Assembly (NCBI GenBank): GCA_009760855.2
Contig: WPIO01000325.1
Span: forward strand, 1 to 64,000
Source of the DNA: Cristatella mucedo
Lineage: Eukaryota; Bryozoa; Phylactolaemata; Cristatellidae
DNA: 64,000 bases
Reading direction: 5' to 3'
Shown here: positions 28,403-38,859 of the stretch, in pieces
Position numbering within the stretch: position 1 is the stretch's first letter
Layout of the letters: the number at the start of each line of letters is the position of its first letter
Notes under the pieces: generated by a model
Database searches by the model: none
Told to the model about the DNA's origin: nothing
The model's input: the letters and a program-made list of their open reading frames with translations, nothing else
Made by a program: the position numbers and the translations under genes

Positions 28403-29256
28403 CAAATTGCATAGTGATGATTTCATATCAAAAGTTAATGGATATTTGCCATCTGATTTGAATGCAAATGGAAATCAAATTTAAAATTTATCTAATCCAA
28501 TTAATGACTCTGATGTAGTAACAAAATCTTACGCAGATGCTAAATTTGTTGTTATTACAGTAACAACATTTAATCTTGCTGGTAAAATCAATTACTAATC
28601 TTGGAGCAGATGTTAATCCCACAAAAGCAGTAAATATTTCACAAATAAATAATTATGTTTCAAAATCAGGTGATACTATGTCACGAGATATAAATAAGAA
28701 TAGCTTTGCTAAAAAATCTACTTATTGGAACTCAGGTAATACCAAACCAGTTGTATTAAATGATTATTATTGTGTTAAATATGTTGGAATGAAACGAAGA
28801 TGTGTTCCTAAAGCATTTCCATCAGCAACAAATATTGATATGGGCGGATATTCAAAAACGAACGTGGCAAATCCTGTTAATCCTTCTGATGTTGCGACTA
28901 AATCTTATGTAGATAAAACAGTTAACAAAATAACAGAAGTAATAGCTCTATCAATGGATCCAAATGCAAAGAACTCAATACTTAATCTATAAGCACCTTA
29001 TTCATGGACAAATAAAACAGCTCCACCTATAATGATATTAAATGTTATGGTTGTTGGAGCATCTAATTGTATGTTTCTAAAACCTGATATTGATACAACT
29101 GCTGTATCTGGAGATGTAAGAGCCATAAGTACTTCTCCAACAGGTGTGGATTTAAAGTATTATGTATATTTTACAAGATTACCGAGAGAGTATTTCTTTA
29201 TTGATACAACTGGAAAACTAAGAGTAAACATCTCGGTCGGTTATGTACCCTCTTGA
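28403..29256 (+). pseudogene. fibre-like protein, plus strand
   Basis: After an (AT)n run and TATATAGGATCC, the start codon is unclear. The frame runs GYLPSDLNANGNQI, TAA, NLSNPINDSDVVTKSYAD, then after a frameshift (about 28590) shows INNYVSKSGDTMSRDI, FPSATNIDMGGYSKTN and NPVNPSDVATKSYVDK. The repeated DVATKSYVD-type phrase is common in phage and virus tail fibres and also occurs in the minus-strand gene at 14064. The C-terminal 75 codons (29032-29256) form a beta-rich tip (YYVYFTRLPREYFFIDTTG). Confidence 0.55.
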
Positions 29257-29280
29257 ATAGTATAAATGATATATTAAAAC

Positions 29281-29676
29281 TTATAACTCTTGTAACTCAG
29301 TTACTTTACGTTTACCTTTAAGAAGAGGGAATAGTTTTAAAATAGCACAAATAGCTTCATGGTCTAAACAATGATGTAATAAAGTAGAGCAACATTGTTT
29401 TTTTAGAAGTTTCTTAACTAATGAATATAATTTAGTTGGTCTCTCTTTCTTAAATGAGTTAGTATTTATGTTACAATATGAACAAATTATAATTGCATCA
29501 TTACGCATAAGACTAGAATCAAATCCTGTTTCTTGCATATCTTTATCGCAGATGTCACAACGTATTTCATATTTTCTTTTTGGTCTCTTTATGTCTAGAT
29601 GAGAGTAAGGATGTTTTCCTTCTAGATAATCAGTTTCATTAAATGTATTTAAACACGTTTCACAAAATATTTCCAT
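29281..29676 (-). CDS. zinc-ribbon-like protein, open
   Basis: 131 codons, open. Three CxxC pairs (CETC near residue 5, CDIC at about 40, CSYC at about 66) plus a pair of adjacent Cys in KKQCCSTLLHHC suggest two zinc-binding units. The C-terminus is basic (LLKGKRKVTELQ). The start codon is only 10 bp from that of the integrase gene on the other strand. It may be a regulator or DNA-binding factor of the element; this is inference from the Cys pattern. Confidence 0.6.
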   Translation of the reverse strand: MEIFCETCLNTFNETDYLEGKHPYSHLDIKRPKRKYEIRCDICDKDMQETGFDSSLMRNDAIIICSYCNINTNSFKKERPTKLYSLVKKLLKKQCCSTLLHHCLDHEAICAILKLFPLLKGKRKVTELQEL

Positions 29677-29686
29677 TCTTTATAGA
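29677..29686. promoter_or_regulatory. 10-bp divergent start region
   Basis: CAT-TCTTTATAGA-ATG: the minus-strand ATG (29676) and the plus-strand ATG (29687) face outward across ten bases with a near-palindromic TATA core. Confidence 0.55.
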
Positions 29687-30541
29687 ATGTCGTTTTTAAC
29701 TCTAAATGAAAGAAAACAAGAAGGTAAATTCAATCCTGACTCAGATATAAGTCAAGTATTCAAACCAAGACCTAAGAAAATTCCACAAGGTTTCTTTAAT
29801 ATTGTTGAGCCTAATGAAAATCATCAAGCAGACATTTTATACATGCCTAATGATTCTGGATATAAATATGCACTTAGTGTTAATGATGTTGCTAGAAGAT
29901 ATAAAGATTCAAGACCTCTTAAAACAAAGTCTTCAAAAGAAGTAACAAAAGCAATAATAGATATTTACAATAAAGGTCCTCTGTAATGGCCAAAGAAAAT
30001 GACTATTGATCCAGGATCAGAGTTTAGAGGAGATTTTGCTTAAGAAATGAAAAAACATTAAACACAAATTATTGAAGGTACTAGTAAAACGAGTGTTGCA
30101 TTAGTTGAATGAATAGAACAGTTGCCGAGAGAGCATTTATGGCTCAGCATGAAAAAGAAATAGAAAGTTTCAAAAAAGAAGAATATACTAGAAACAGAGT
30201 GGATTGATAATTTACCAAAAATTATTGATTATCTAAATAATAGTGTTACGAAAGCAATAAATGAAAAACCTGTTAAAGCAATAAAAAAAGAAAAAGTAAA
30301 ACTAAAAAAACCAAAATATCATAGAGAACCGTTACTAGAACTTGAAGCAACTGTTAGATATTTATTAGAACCAGGTGAAGGAGAAGATTGAAAAAGAAGA
30401 AGAGCTACAGATGCAATATGGAGTTTGACTAAACATACTATTGTTATAATAATGGTTTTAAAAGAACAAGCTGTTAGATATTGGGTAAATGATGTTAAAA
30501 GAAGTTTTGTTAGAAAGGAGTTGCAAGTTGTTAAGCCTTAG
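29687..30541 (+). pseudogene. Polinton integrase (retrovirus-type DDE)
   Basis: NHQADILYMPNDSGYKYALSV carries the first catalytic Asp (residue 49), TIDPGSEFRGDF the second (108) and ALVE the Glu (141). After frameshifts near 30108 and 30190 come MNRTVAERAFMAQ, WIDNLPKIIDYLNNSV, the C-terminal RRRATDAIWSL and VKRSFVRKELQVV. TAA codons at 29984, 30041 and 30059 and a TGA at 30389 also interrupt it. The catalytic triad, spacing and C-terminal block mark it as the integrase of the Polinton, which would insert the linear element DNA. It overlaps the end of the next minus-strand gene by 11 bp. Confidence 0.92.
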
Positions 30542-30932
30542 AAGCGTCTGGACTTTTTAATGTTTTAACTAATATTTCATCGAATTCTTCTTTAGTTACT
30601 TTATCGTCATCTAATGCATCCAAAATCTTTGAAACTAAGTTGTGATTCGCTTGAAAAGTAGATCTTTTACTTCTATCAATTTGTGATCATGTACTATCTA
30701 TTGAGATTATCATTGTTGATAAAGCGCCTAGTACTGTTACTACGTGAGAAAGTTTCTCATGTTTTTGAATGTAAGTACTTGTTACTGTGATTGCAAGAGA
30801 TAGTAAGATACCTATAAATTGAAAAACATATTTAGCTCTTATTAATTTATTTAAGCAACCTTTAATTCTATAATTGTCTAAAAGTATTTGATTATACTTG
30901 GTATTTGCGTATTTGGTTCGAAGGTGTGACAT
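30531..30932 (-). pseudogene. small membrane protein
   Basis: Starts MSHLRTKYANTKYNQ after TATAGGAACAAGAC. Two hydrophobic segments follow (YVFQFIGILLSLAITVTSTY, and VVTVLGALSTMIISI after a short loop). A TGA at 30687 interrupts it; beyond it the frame continues with DALDDDKVTKEEFDEILVK, which looks like an EF-hand loop, and ends at 30531. About 133 codons. It could be a virion or host membrane protein. Confidence 0.5.
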
Positions 30933-30946
30933 GTCTTGTTCCTATA

Positions 30947-31825
30947 TTATCTTATACATTCTCCAAAACAAAAGTCATGACTGCATCCGTAATTTAAACG
31001 TCTGTCGTAACCAGATGTTGTATGATTATTATAAACATCATGCAAATCATTAATCTACTTTCTAGCTTCAATTAATAATTTTTCATTCAACCAAACACTA
31101 TTCTTAACAATATCCATGAAACGTATTATAACTTTTATATCTCGAAATATATTATATAATTCATTAATGTAATCATCGTTAGTCTCATTAGGCTGTTTTG
31201 GAATATTTCCATTACATGATAAAACCATTTCACTTTCTGATAATCGTCTCTTTTCATCACCATATGTCCATTCAGAAAAACAATGTAAGGAACATCACAT
31301 CTTCCATAATCAAAATCTGTTACTTTAATTTCTGGAGCACCTAATTCTTTAAGCTCTTCTTCGTAAATATCTTTAGTTTTCAATATTTTTTTATCATTAT
31401 CACAAAAACATTCATTTGAACTATGATCACACTTATTATATTCACCACTTTCTAATTTCGAATTAATTATTACAATCTCTTTATATTTCTCAGGCCAACT
31501 CAATTTTTTAATTTCAGATCTTCTTTTGTCTTTATATTTTGATATATGTTCTTTACAACACATATTCTTCGTTTAATAGCTTTAGTAACAACTTCTTGTA
31601 ACAAATGATCAAAACTATAAACTCTATAAATCTTATCCAACAAACATGTATTATCTTTTGGTGAAGTATACTTTGTAACAAACTTATTAAGTTCTTTAAC
31701 AGTTGTTGGAACACCAATTCTTTGTAAAGAATGGTTATAAATATATCTTCAACTCTTTCAGTCCAAGTATTTGCTTTTTCTCCTTTCCTTCTAAATAATG
31801 TTCTAGAAGCATAAGATAATGGCAT
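30947..31825 (-). pseudogene. unknown protein adjacent to the right terminus
   Basis: Starts MPLSYASRTLFRR at 31825, directly inside the right inverted repeat, mirroring the polymerase start at the left end. Frameshifts at about 31735, 31560 and 31185 and one TAG break it. Blocks seen: GVPTTVKELNKFV, a charged middle (EEELKELGAPEIKVTDFDYG) and a Cys-rich end (YGCSHDFCFGEC). About 290 codons. No family recognised. Confidence 0.45.
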
Positions 31826-31832
31826 TTGCTAC

Positions 31833-32030
31833 ATAAGGTAATCATATTTCTGCTAAAATAAATTAGTTGTTATAAGTCTATCAGATTAAAAAAGAAAGTA
31901 ACACGAATGACCAAATTTCGTGATGAGGTTTTTTCATTTTACGATATCGGGGAATTTTTGGATAACCGAAGGTGGAACCGAGGTTAGACAAAAATTTCGT
32001 GATGTCGTAAAAGGGAAAAACACATCGTCA
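31833..32030 (-). repeat. right terminal inverted repeat of Polinton copy 2
   Basis: Reverse complement of 8398-8594 with roughly 80-85% identity by eye. Its inner edge (ATAAGGTAAT) lies eight bases from the ATG of the gene at 31825. Confidence 0.9.
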
Positions 32031-32535
32031 CTACCTGAGTCGTGAGTGCACGTGTGGTCCAACTCCAGCTCGTGGATGTGTACTGCTCGAGTATTGTGAA
32101 TTCGATTACATCTTGTAGAAAGGTAGGTGACTCCAGCTATCGGTGCTGCCTGCACTTCATACCCGCTCGTACACCCTCCTGGCTCTAAGTAAAAGATCAC
32201 AACAACAAAACTACCAGCACTAGCTCTACTTCTTGTGTAGCATAGCATACCATTCTACCGAGCCGAAAGAGTGCCTCCAGCCACATTCTTTAAAATCTCG
32301 AGATGCATGCATTTACCTTTTTGGGTGATGGGTCACTGTTCTCTTAAAGTCGGCAACTCGCATTTAGAAGCTGTACGCCACCAAGGACAACAAGTATGAC
32401 TACCCAGCTGCCCACGAGCTTCATGATCAGTCGACGCATTTGCCTGGCTCTTGAAGAAGGCAAACGAAGTACAAAAAAGGATGATTGTTCCTATATTCCC
32501 AATAATCACGGTTGGTTTAGCAGCTGAGAACAACG
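32031..32535. other. unassigned spacer
   Basis: Between the Polinton terminus and a LINE fragment. No coding frame or repeat recognised on either strand. Confidence 0.5.
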
Positions 32536-32539
32536 ATTG

Positions 32540-33560
32540 GTCTGGCAGACAAAGAACTGTCGTGGTTTAAGTTATACTTGTGTGATCGTGTTCAATCCGT
32601 GTTGTGTGGGGGTCAGGTCTCAGACAAGAGAAAGGTCACGTGTGGAGTCACTCAAGGGTCGGTGCTCTGTCCCTTGCTGTTCTCCATTTATACACAACCT
32701 CTGGGAAAAGTGATTAAGGCCCAACGAATAGGAAATCACTTCTATGCTGACGATACTCAGTTGTATTCGTCATTCAAACCGTCGGAATCTGCTGCAGCGA
32801 ATGAGAAACTGAATGCTTGCCTTGCCGATATTCGATCCTGAATGTCAGAAAACTTCCTGAAATTGAATGATGAGAAAACGAAACTGCTGCTCATAGGACA
32901 TCCCAAGCATGTGGCTAGATTTAAAAGCTTTACTATTCTAATAGGTGATGCTATTGTGCGTCCATCACCACGTGTTCGAAATTTAGGTATCGCTTTCGAC
33001 AGCTGCCTCAATTTCAAAACCTTTTTTTTCAGAAGTCTGCTTTTACAGTTAGCCATCACATCTGATCCCTATCCAAGATTAGGAGCTGTCTCCCACAGTG
33101 GTTTGTAAAAAAATTAACTAGCTCTTTAGTATTGTCTCGGCTTGATTATTGTAATTCCCTTTTGGCTGGGCTGCCAAAGAAAGCTATTAGGCCTGCAGCA
33201 GACTATGAACATGGCCGCAAGGCTAGTCTTCAAGTCCCAGCGGTTTTAGCACGTGTCTCCTTTGCTGAAAGAGCTAGGATGGTTGCTGGTTGAGAAACGG
33301 ATGCAGAGCAGAGTTCTTACGCTGACCCGCAAGGCCAGCCACGGCTTGGCTCCTTCGTACCTAGCTGAACTGCTGCATCCGTTTCAGCCTGTTCGCGCCC
33401 TCAGGTCCTGTGTGGACAATAAATTAGCTGTCTCATTTCTCTGCTTAAAGACCGTTGGCGATAGAAGCTTTACCTCTGCAGGTCCTTGACTGTGAAACTT
33501 GATTCCACAGTTCTTATGCTAAGTTCTATGCTAAGTTCTTATGACCTGTTTACAGTTATT
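32540..33560 (+). pseudogene. LINE family A: reverse transcriptase C-terminal half
   Basis: 5'-truncated CR1/L2-like LINE. It reads LSWFKLYLCDRVQSV, then VTCGVTQGSVLCPLLFSIYT and NHFYADDTQLYSSF with the catalytic YADD, then SENFLKLNDEKTKLLLIG, the usual downstream block. A TGA at 32839, a frameshift near 33020 and others follow, then SPLLKELGWLLVEKRMQSRV and SYLAELLHPFQPVRALRSCV. Related 3' pieces lie at 12350, 41399 and 42661. Confidence 0.85.
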
Positions 33561-33618
33561 CTGATTGTCATTTGACCGTATCGCATAAGAAATTACGTGC
33601 CTATGGACATCTAAACGC

Positions 33619-34515
33619 TTGTCGCTTCTGGCTGCTGGGTCTCCCAGGCCGGCGGCTGCCTCAGCTGAGCCGGCGGCTAGTAACCTGCTTGTTAGTTATG
33701 ATCGTCAGCAGCTGTTATCGCTTCGTCATCGCAGATCAAATGCATTCCTAGATATTAATGTTGTTGCTAAGATTCACGAACTATGCATTAACAAAAGAAA
33801 AGTACCCAGTAGCCGCTGCTGTGGCCGGAACCGCCAGCTCAGACGCCATTCGTTGGGCGGGAGCTTCCAGCTGAGTACCCGCTTGTTTGGTATTCATAGC
33901 ATTGTCTCGAACCACTCAGCACGCTCCCCCACATGCGTCACTGCAAATCTCTCTAACTTAGTGGTCACCAGGCCTGTTGTAACTCCATCGGCCAGACTTA
34001 ACGCTGGCCTTTAGAATCCTCGCTCAATGTGCAATAAACCTCTAGTAATAAGTGACCTTATTTCGGAAAATGGTATCGACCTGCTCGCTCTAATTAAAAC
34101 TTGGCTGAAATTGATAAACTGCCTGACAATTAAAGTCGCAACTCTATCTGGTTTCTCGTTCTTTCACACCCCTAGATCAATCAAAACTGGAAGTGGAGTT
34201 GCTATTATCGTGCGCTTGAAATTCAACTTCAAGCCATTTGCGGTACCCTCGAAGCAGTCTTTCGAATCAAATGTCTTGGTCTCACCCGAAAACAAGCTAC
34301 CGATAGTGGCAGTTGTCTATCGCCCACAAGGTACCAAATCCTCCTTTATCTCAGATTTCTCCGATATCATTTTTATTCTGTGTGCAAGAAGTCAATCCTT
34401 CCTCGTTACGGGTGATTTTAAAGTTCACTTTGATAACTTATCTGACGCTTTCACCACCAAATTTCGTGCATTGACTGACTCATTGTCTTGTGTGGCTCAT
34501 GTGCATGGCCCTACC
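33619..34515 (+). pseudogene. LINE B: N-terminal region and endonuclease, first part
   Basis: The N-terminal piece with QQLLSLRHRRSN is typical of L2-like LINE ORFs. After a TAG at about 34012 come NKPLVISDLISENGIDLLAL, the first block of an AP-type (EEP) endonuclease, GSGVAIIVRLKF, LPIVAVVYRPQGT and VTGDFKVHFDN. The reading stops at the target site of the LTR element after HVHGP. Confidence 0.82.
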
Positions 34516-34807
34516 TGTGGTCTGGTTATATGCAGGCCGGTACCACTCCTTCCTTAAACAGCTGTCAGGAGCATCACCAGTGGTGCATAGCTGTGGTTCG
34601 CCTGTGGTGTGGTTTGGACAGGCCGGTAACCACAGTCAGATGGTGGACTCACCATCGGGGTCGGCCTAAACACAGCCGTGGGCGAGGAGGGAGATTCGGT
34701 GGGGAGAGAGGGGCGAGTGAAGTCGTGCTCCCCCTGCTCTGTAGTAGAATAAACTGTTGGTGTTGGTTCTGTGCGAGCGTTCTTCGTGCAAGGCACATCG
34801 AAGCACA
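34516..34807 (+). repeat. 5' LTR
   Basis: Begins TGTGGTCTGG, ends GAAGCACA. Pairs with 38570-38859. Gag starts 15 bp downstream. Confidence 0.93.
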
Positions 34808-34821
34808 AGCTATTTCTTGGG

Positions 34822-35590
34822 ATGGAGTCGATGGCATCAATGGTAATGCTAGGCAAAATCGAACCTTATGACGGCAAAACGGACTTCGTCGCGTGGGTAC
34901 GTCGACTGGACTCCGTGGCCAAGACGAACAAGATTAAAGATGACGATATTGCCGCACTCATGCCCTTGTATTTAACCGGCGGAGCTTTTGCCGTCTATGA
35001 AGGGCTGGTGGACAGTGATAAATGTGACTATATGAAGGTGAAACGCGAACTCAGCGCCGCGTTTTCGCCCGATTGCTTCCGCGCGTACCACGAGTTATCG
35101 AGCAGAAAACTTCGCGAGGGTGAGTCGCCACAAGTCTACTTGGCCGACCTTGTTCGCTTGGCGTCTATTGTCTTTGCTGCTCAAGCGGGGGGGGGGGGCA
35201 CCTGCGTATCCCCTGGAGTCTTTGCTGAAGTGTGCATTTGTGTCGGGCCTACCCGATGACGTAAGGCGGCAACTGCGAGTAGCGTGCTCGCTTACCAAAG
35301 CTGATTTGCCGGTGCTGGTTGAAATGTCGAGGAACTTTGTCTCGTCAAGTGCGGCATGTCTCGCAGGCCGTTTCGAGGATCGACGCGCTCAGACCCCTGG
35401 CGTCGTGGTGCAGCCTAAGACAGACTCGCAAAGGCAGTACACCGACCGGCCTTTTCTCAGCGGGCCGCGCACGCGACTTTGCTGGATCAGCGGCGATCCG
35501 AATCATCTAGCTGATGCGTGTGGTAAAAAAAGTCGGCGATCAAAAAAACGAATAAGGGGAACCGCCAACCTCTGTGCCTGCATGTTCCCC
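34822..35590 (+). pseudogene. gag of the nested Ty3-type element
   Basis: Starts MESMASMVMLGKIEPYDGK, then FVAWVRRLDSVAKTN and LMPLYLTGGAFAVYEGL, closely parallel to the gag at 23.8 kb. A run of G at about 35188 changes the frame; it continues with KCAFVSGLPDDVRRQLRVAC and ends with CWISGDPNHLADACGKK, a zinc knuckle in which the second Cys is replaced. Only one knuckle is left, compared with two in the other element. Confidence 0.85.
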
Positions 35591-38380
35591 TTGACTTCGG
35601 CGCGACTGCCCTCCATCGGCGTGATGTTAAATGGCCAGTTCGCTACTGCACTTGTCGACACCGGCTGCTCCCGCACGGTGCTTGCATCAGTGCTGGCCTC
35701 CTCTCGTGATCTGCAGCCAGCGAGGGAGGGTATCTTGATGATGAATGGTGACCGCGCTCTCTATACTTCTACCTGTAAGGTCAGTTTGTTAATTAGAGGA
35801 GTACCGCTGGAGGTTAATTGTTTGGTGACCGATATAATTGCTGGCTGAGACGTCATCCTTGGGATGGATGTCATAAGAGCGCTAGGCGGCGTCCGCGTAG
35901 GGCACGACGGTGAAGGCCAAGTTGACTTCGGTAATGAGGCTCCAACGACCCGATGCATCCGCGGCGAAAGAAACAGTGTAACCTGCCCTCACTCACCCCC
36001 GGCCACCGACGTTTCGCTCATTGCAAAGGTCGGAAATTCGAGCGAGCTTACAGTCTCCGACAAAGATTTTACTGCCATATTCCACGATGGCGCGTGGCAC
36101 GTGCGCTGGAACTGGAAAGAAGGCGTACAGGCCCCCATGCTGCAGAACCGCGTGTCCTCATATCGCATCCCGGCTGAGGTAGAAGTAGAATATGAACGGG
36201 AAGTGGAGGACTGGATAAAGTGTGGTTGGCTTCAACCTTTTCACGGGGAGTGCGGTGGGCTGATTCCCTTGATGGCGGTGGTCCAAAGCAGCAACGGGAA
36301 AGTGAGGCCTGTCCTCGACTATCGCGAGCTCAACCAGTTCGTGTCGAGCCACACGGCTGAAGGCGACGTGTGCAGTAATAAACTTCGTGCATGGCGGCGA
36401 ATGGGACGAAACGTAAGCGTCGTGGACCTGCGTAAGGCCTATTTGCAAATTCACGTAGACCCATCATTGTGGAAGTACCAGGTGGTTGAATTTCATGGCC
36501 GCCGATACTGCCTGACTCGGCTGTGTTTCGGCCTTAACGTTGCACCAAAAATAATGACTGTTATCTTAAATAAAGTGTTGTCTATGGATGAGCGGGTCAG
36601 ATCCGGCACGAATTTGTATGTTGACGACATTTTGGCGAACAATTATATCGTCTTAAACGACCGTGTGATTGAGCTTCTCCGCGAGTACGGACTTGAAGCA
36701 AAACCACCTGAAAAGTTAGAGGGTGGTCGTATTCTAGGCCTCCGCATTGACAGTAAACGCAACGAGCTCGTATGGTGCCGAGATAATGCCATAGGCTCTG
36801 TACAGTCAGTGCTGACGCGGCGAGAAAAATTTTCTTGGTGTGGGCAACTCGTCGGGCATTTTCCGGTAGCCGGCTGGCTGCGACCTGCTTGCAGTTACCT
36901 CAAACGTATAGCCAGCGAGCAGGACTGGGACAGCAAAGTGCCGAGTGAGGTTCTGGAAAAATCTCGCGACGTCCATTGCAGGGTGCTAGCTTCTGATCCG
37001 GTGACTGGTGCATGGTAGGTGTCCAATGTCGTCAGCGGAAAATTGTGGTGCGATGCGTGCAGCATCGCTATTGGAACGTGCCTTGAAATTGACGGTAAAG
37101 TGGTTGACGATGCCTCTTGGCTTCGAAAGCCGGACGATACTTCGCATATAAACACCGCTGAGCTAGAAGCCGTCATCAAAGGCCTTAACATCGCTATTGC
37201 GTGGGGACTTCAGAAAGTCCAAATCGTGACTGATTCAACTTCGGTGTTTGGTTGGTTGAAGTCATTGATCGACGGGGATAAAACCGTGAGGACGCGCGGC
37301 ATGGGAGAGGCTATAATTCGACGACGATTGGGCCTACTCTGAGATATTATAACGGAGTGCAATCTGGTGACGACTGTCAGCCTAGTAAGGTCGCCGGAGA
37401 ACAAAGCGGACCAGCTGACGCGAGTACCGCAAAGGTGGTTGAAGTTCACGACTCGCTGTACCGGTGCCGTGGCTCCCGAGGTCAGTTTGAAGGCTTCCAA
37501 TATCGACCTCAAGCAATTCCACAATCTGCACCACCTGGGCGTCGACAGGACGCTATACCTGGCGAGGCTATGTCACCCTAATGCAAACATCCGCAGAACC
37601 GATGTAGAACGAATTGTTCGTTCCTGTCTTCGCTGCAGATCAGTGGATCCGTCGCCGATTTCGTGGCAGCGAGGCAGTCTTGACGTCACCGAACCCTGGT
37701 CTCGTCTTGCGATAGATGTCACGCACTACTGCAATGAGAAATATCTGACGCTGGTGGATTGTGGGCCCAGCAGATTCACGCTATGGCGGCCCATTCCTAT
37801 CGAAGAGGTGCACCTTATCACCAGAGTGCTGGAGCAAATCTTTCGAGAGAGAGGCCCTCCTACGCAGCTTCTGATGGACAACAGCGCCTCGTTCCGATCT
37901 GAGGCAGTTCGGCGTCTCTGCGAACGCTGGGGCGTTGAGACCGTCTACCGGTGTGCTTACCGACCGGAAGGCAACGGCATAGTCGAACGCATGCATCGGA
38001 CTATCAAGGGCATGGCAGCTCGCACCGGTAGAGGAGTACTAGATATGGTGTACTGGTACAATTCGGCGCCGACTGAGGGGATAAAGGGCGAAACCGTGCC
38101 TCACAGGCGGTTATTTACATATGAATGGCGGTGCACGCTCCAGCCAAAGAAGATACAGCACTGCAACGCCCAATCTGCCATTAACTACACAGCGGGCCAA
38201 AGGGTTTTTGTGAAACCAGCCGATGGGCGGTGTACATCAGAATGGCCGGAAGGGATTGTGACCTCAGGGACTCACGGCCTTGGTGTCGAGGTGTACGGAA
38301 TCCGAAGACACGTGTCGGACGTCAGGTTAGTTCCGGACGCTGAGCCAGTATTACCGGCTCAGCTGCCAGCACCCTCCTAG
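35591..38380 (+). pseudogene. pol polyprotein, one frame with three stops
   Basis: Protease: TALVDTGCSRTVLAS and LGMDVIRALGG. Reverse transcriptase: GKVRPVLDYRELNQFVSSHT, VDLRKAYLQIHVDP, RYCLTRLCFGLNVAPK and YVDDIL. RNase H: WCDACSIAIGTCLEI and NTAELEAVIKGLNIAI. Integrase: zinc domain with HNLHHLG and CLRCRS, then VDCGPSRFTLWRPI, LLMDNSASFRSEAV and RPEGNGIVERMHRTIKG. The whole of 35120-38380 is in one register, broken only by TGA at 35846, TAG at 37016 and TGA at 37340. Close to intact, hence young. Confidence 0.93.
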
Positions 38381-38569
38381 ATAAGAGGCGGAGATGATGA
38401 GCATGCTGGGACAGAGGAAAGGAGCGGCAACCAGCTTCGCGTGCGGTCTGAACTGCAGCACCCACGTTGGTTCTCCGACTACGTCATGGACTGATCTGTA
38501 CGTCAGGGGACGTACAGTGGGCTACTCGCATTGCAGCTGGAAACTTGTGACCTTAAGGTCAAGGGAGCG

Positions 38570-38859
38570 TGTGGTCTGATTATATGCAGGCCGGTACTGC
38601 TCCTTCCTTAAACAGCTGTCAGGAGCATCACTGGTGGTGCATAGCTGTGGTCCGCCTGTGGTGTGGTTTGGACAGGCCGGTAACCACAGTCAGATGGTGG
38701 ACTCACCATCGGGGTCGCCAAAAACAGCCGTGGGCGAGGAGGGGGAATCATTGGGGAGAGAGGGGCGAGTGAAGTCGTGCTCCCTCTGCTCTGTAGTAGA
38801 ATAAACTGTTGGTGTTGGTTCTGTGCGGGTGTTCTTCGTGTAAGGCACATCGAAGCACA
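38570..38859 (+). repeat. 3' LTR
   Basis: Near-identical to 34516-34807, with a handful of substitutions and short indels around 38715-38760, which indicates some age since insertion. Confidence 0.93.

Larger units (their letters stand above)
8398..32030 (+). mobile_element. Polinton (Maverick), complete, with nested insertions
   Basis: Bounded by inverted repeats of about 197 bp (8398-8594 and 31833-32030). Contains the Polinton hallmark set: protein-primed DNA polymerase B, retrovirus-type integrase, a major capsid candidate and jelly-roll-like minor capsid genes, as well as fibre-like genes, a PLA2-like protein, an HNH nuclease and a YqaJ-like nuclease. A packaging ATPase and an adenain-type protease, both usual in Polintons, are not found. 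Subtracting the LINE piece, the foreign block and the LTR element leaves about 16 kb. I see no convincing 6-bp target duplication at the ends. Confidence 0.9.
34516..38859 (+). mobile_element. Ty3-type LTR retrotransposon nested in LINE B
   Basis: LTRs of 292 and 290 bp (TG...CA) with CTACC on both sides (34511-34515 and 38860-38864), the target duplication. Gag, protease, reverse transcriptase, RNase H and integrase on the plus strand, related to the element at 19911 (roughly two-thirds identical RT residues by eye) but with unrelated LTRs. The LTR tail at position 1 belongs to this family. Confidence 0.95.

Noticed and set aside
2224..31825. A reassigned genetic code in the Polinton
   Set aside because: Some stops fit Gln or Trp, but others replace Leu or Tyr, and frameshifts are common; kept as a testable finding only.
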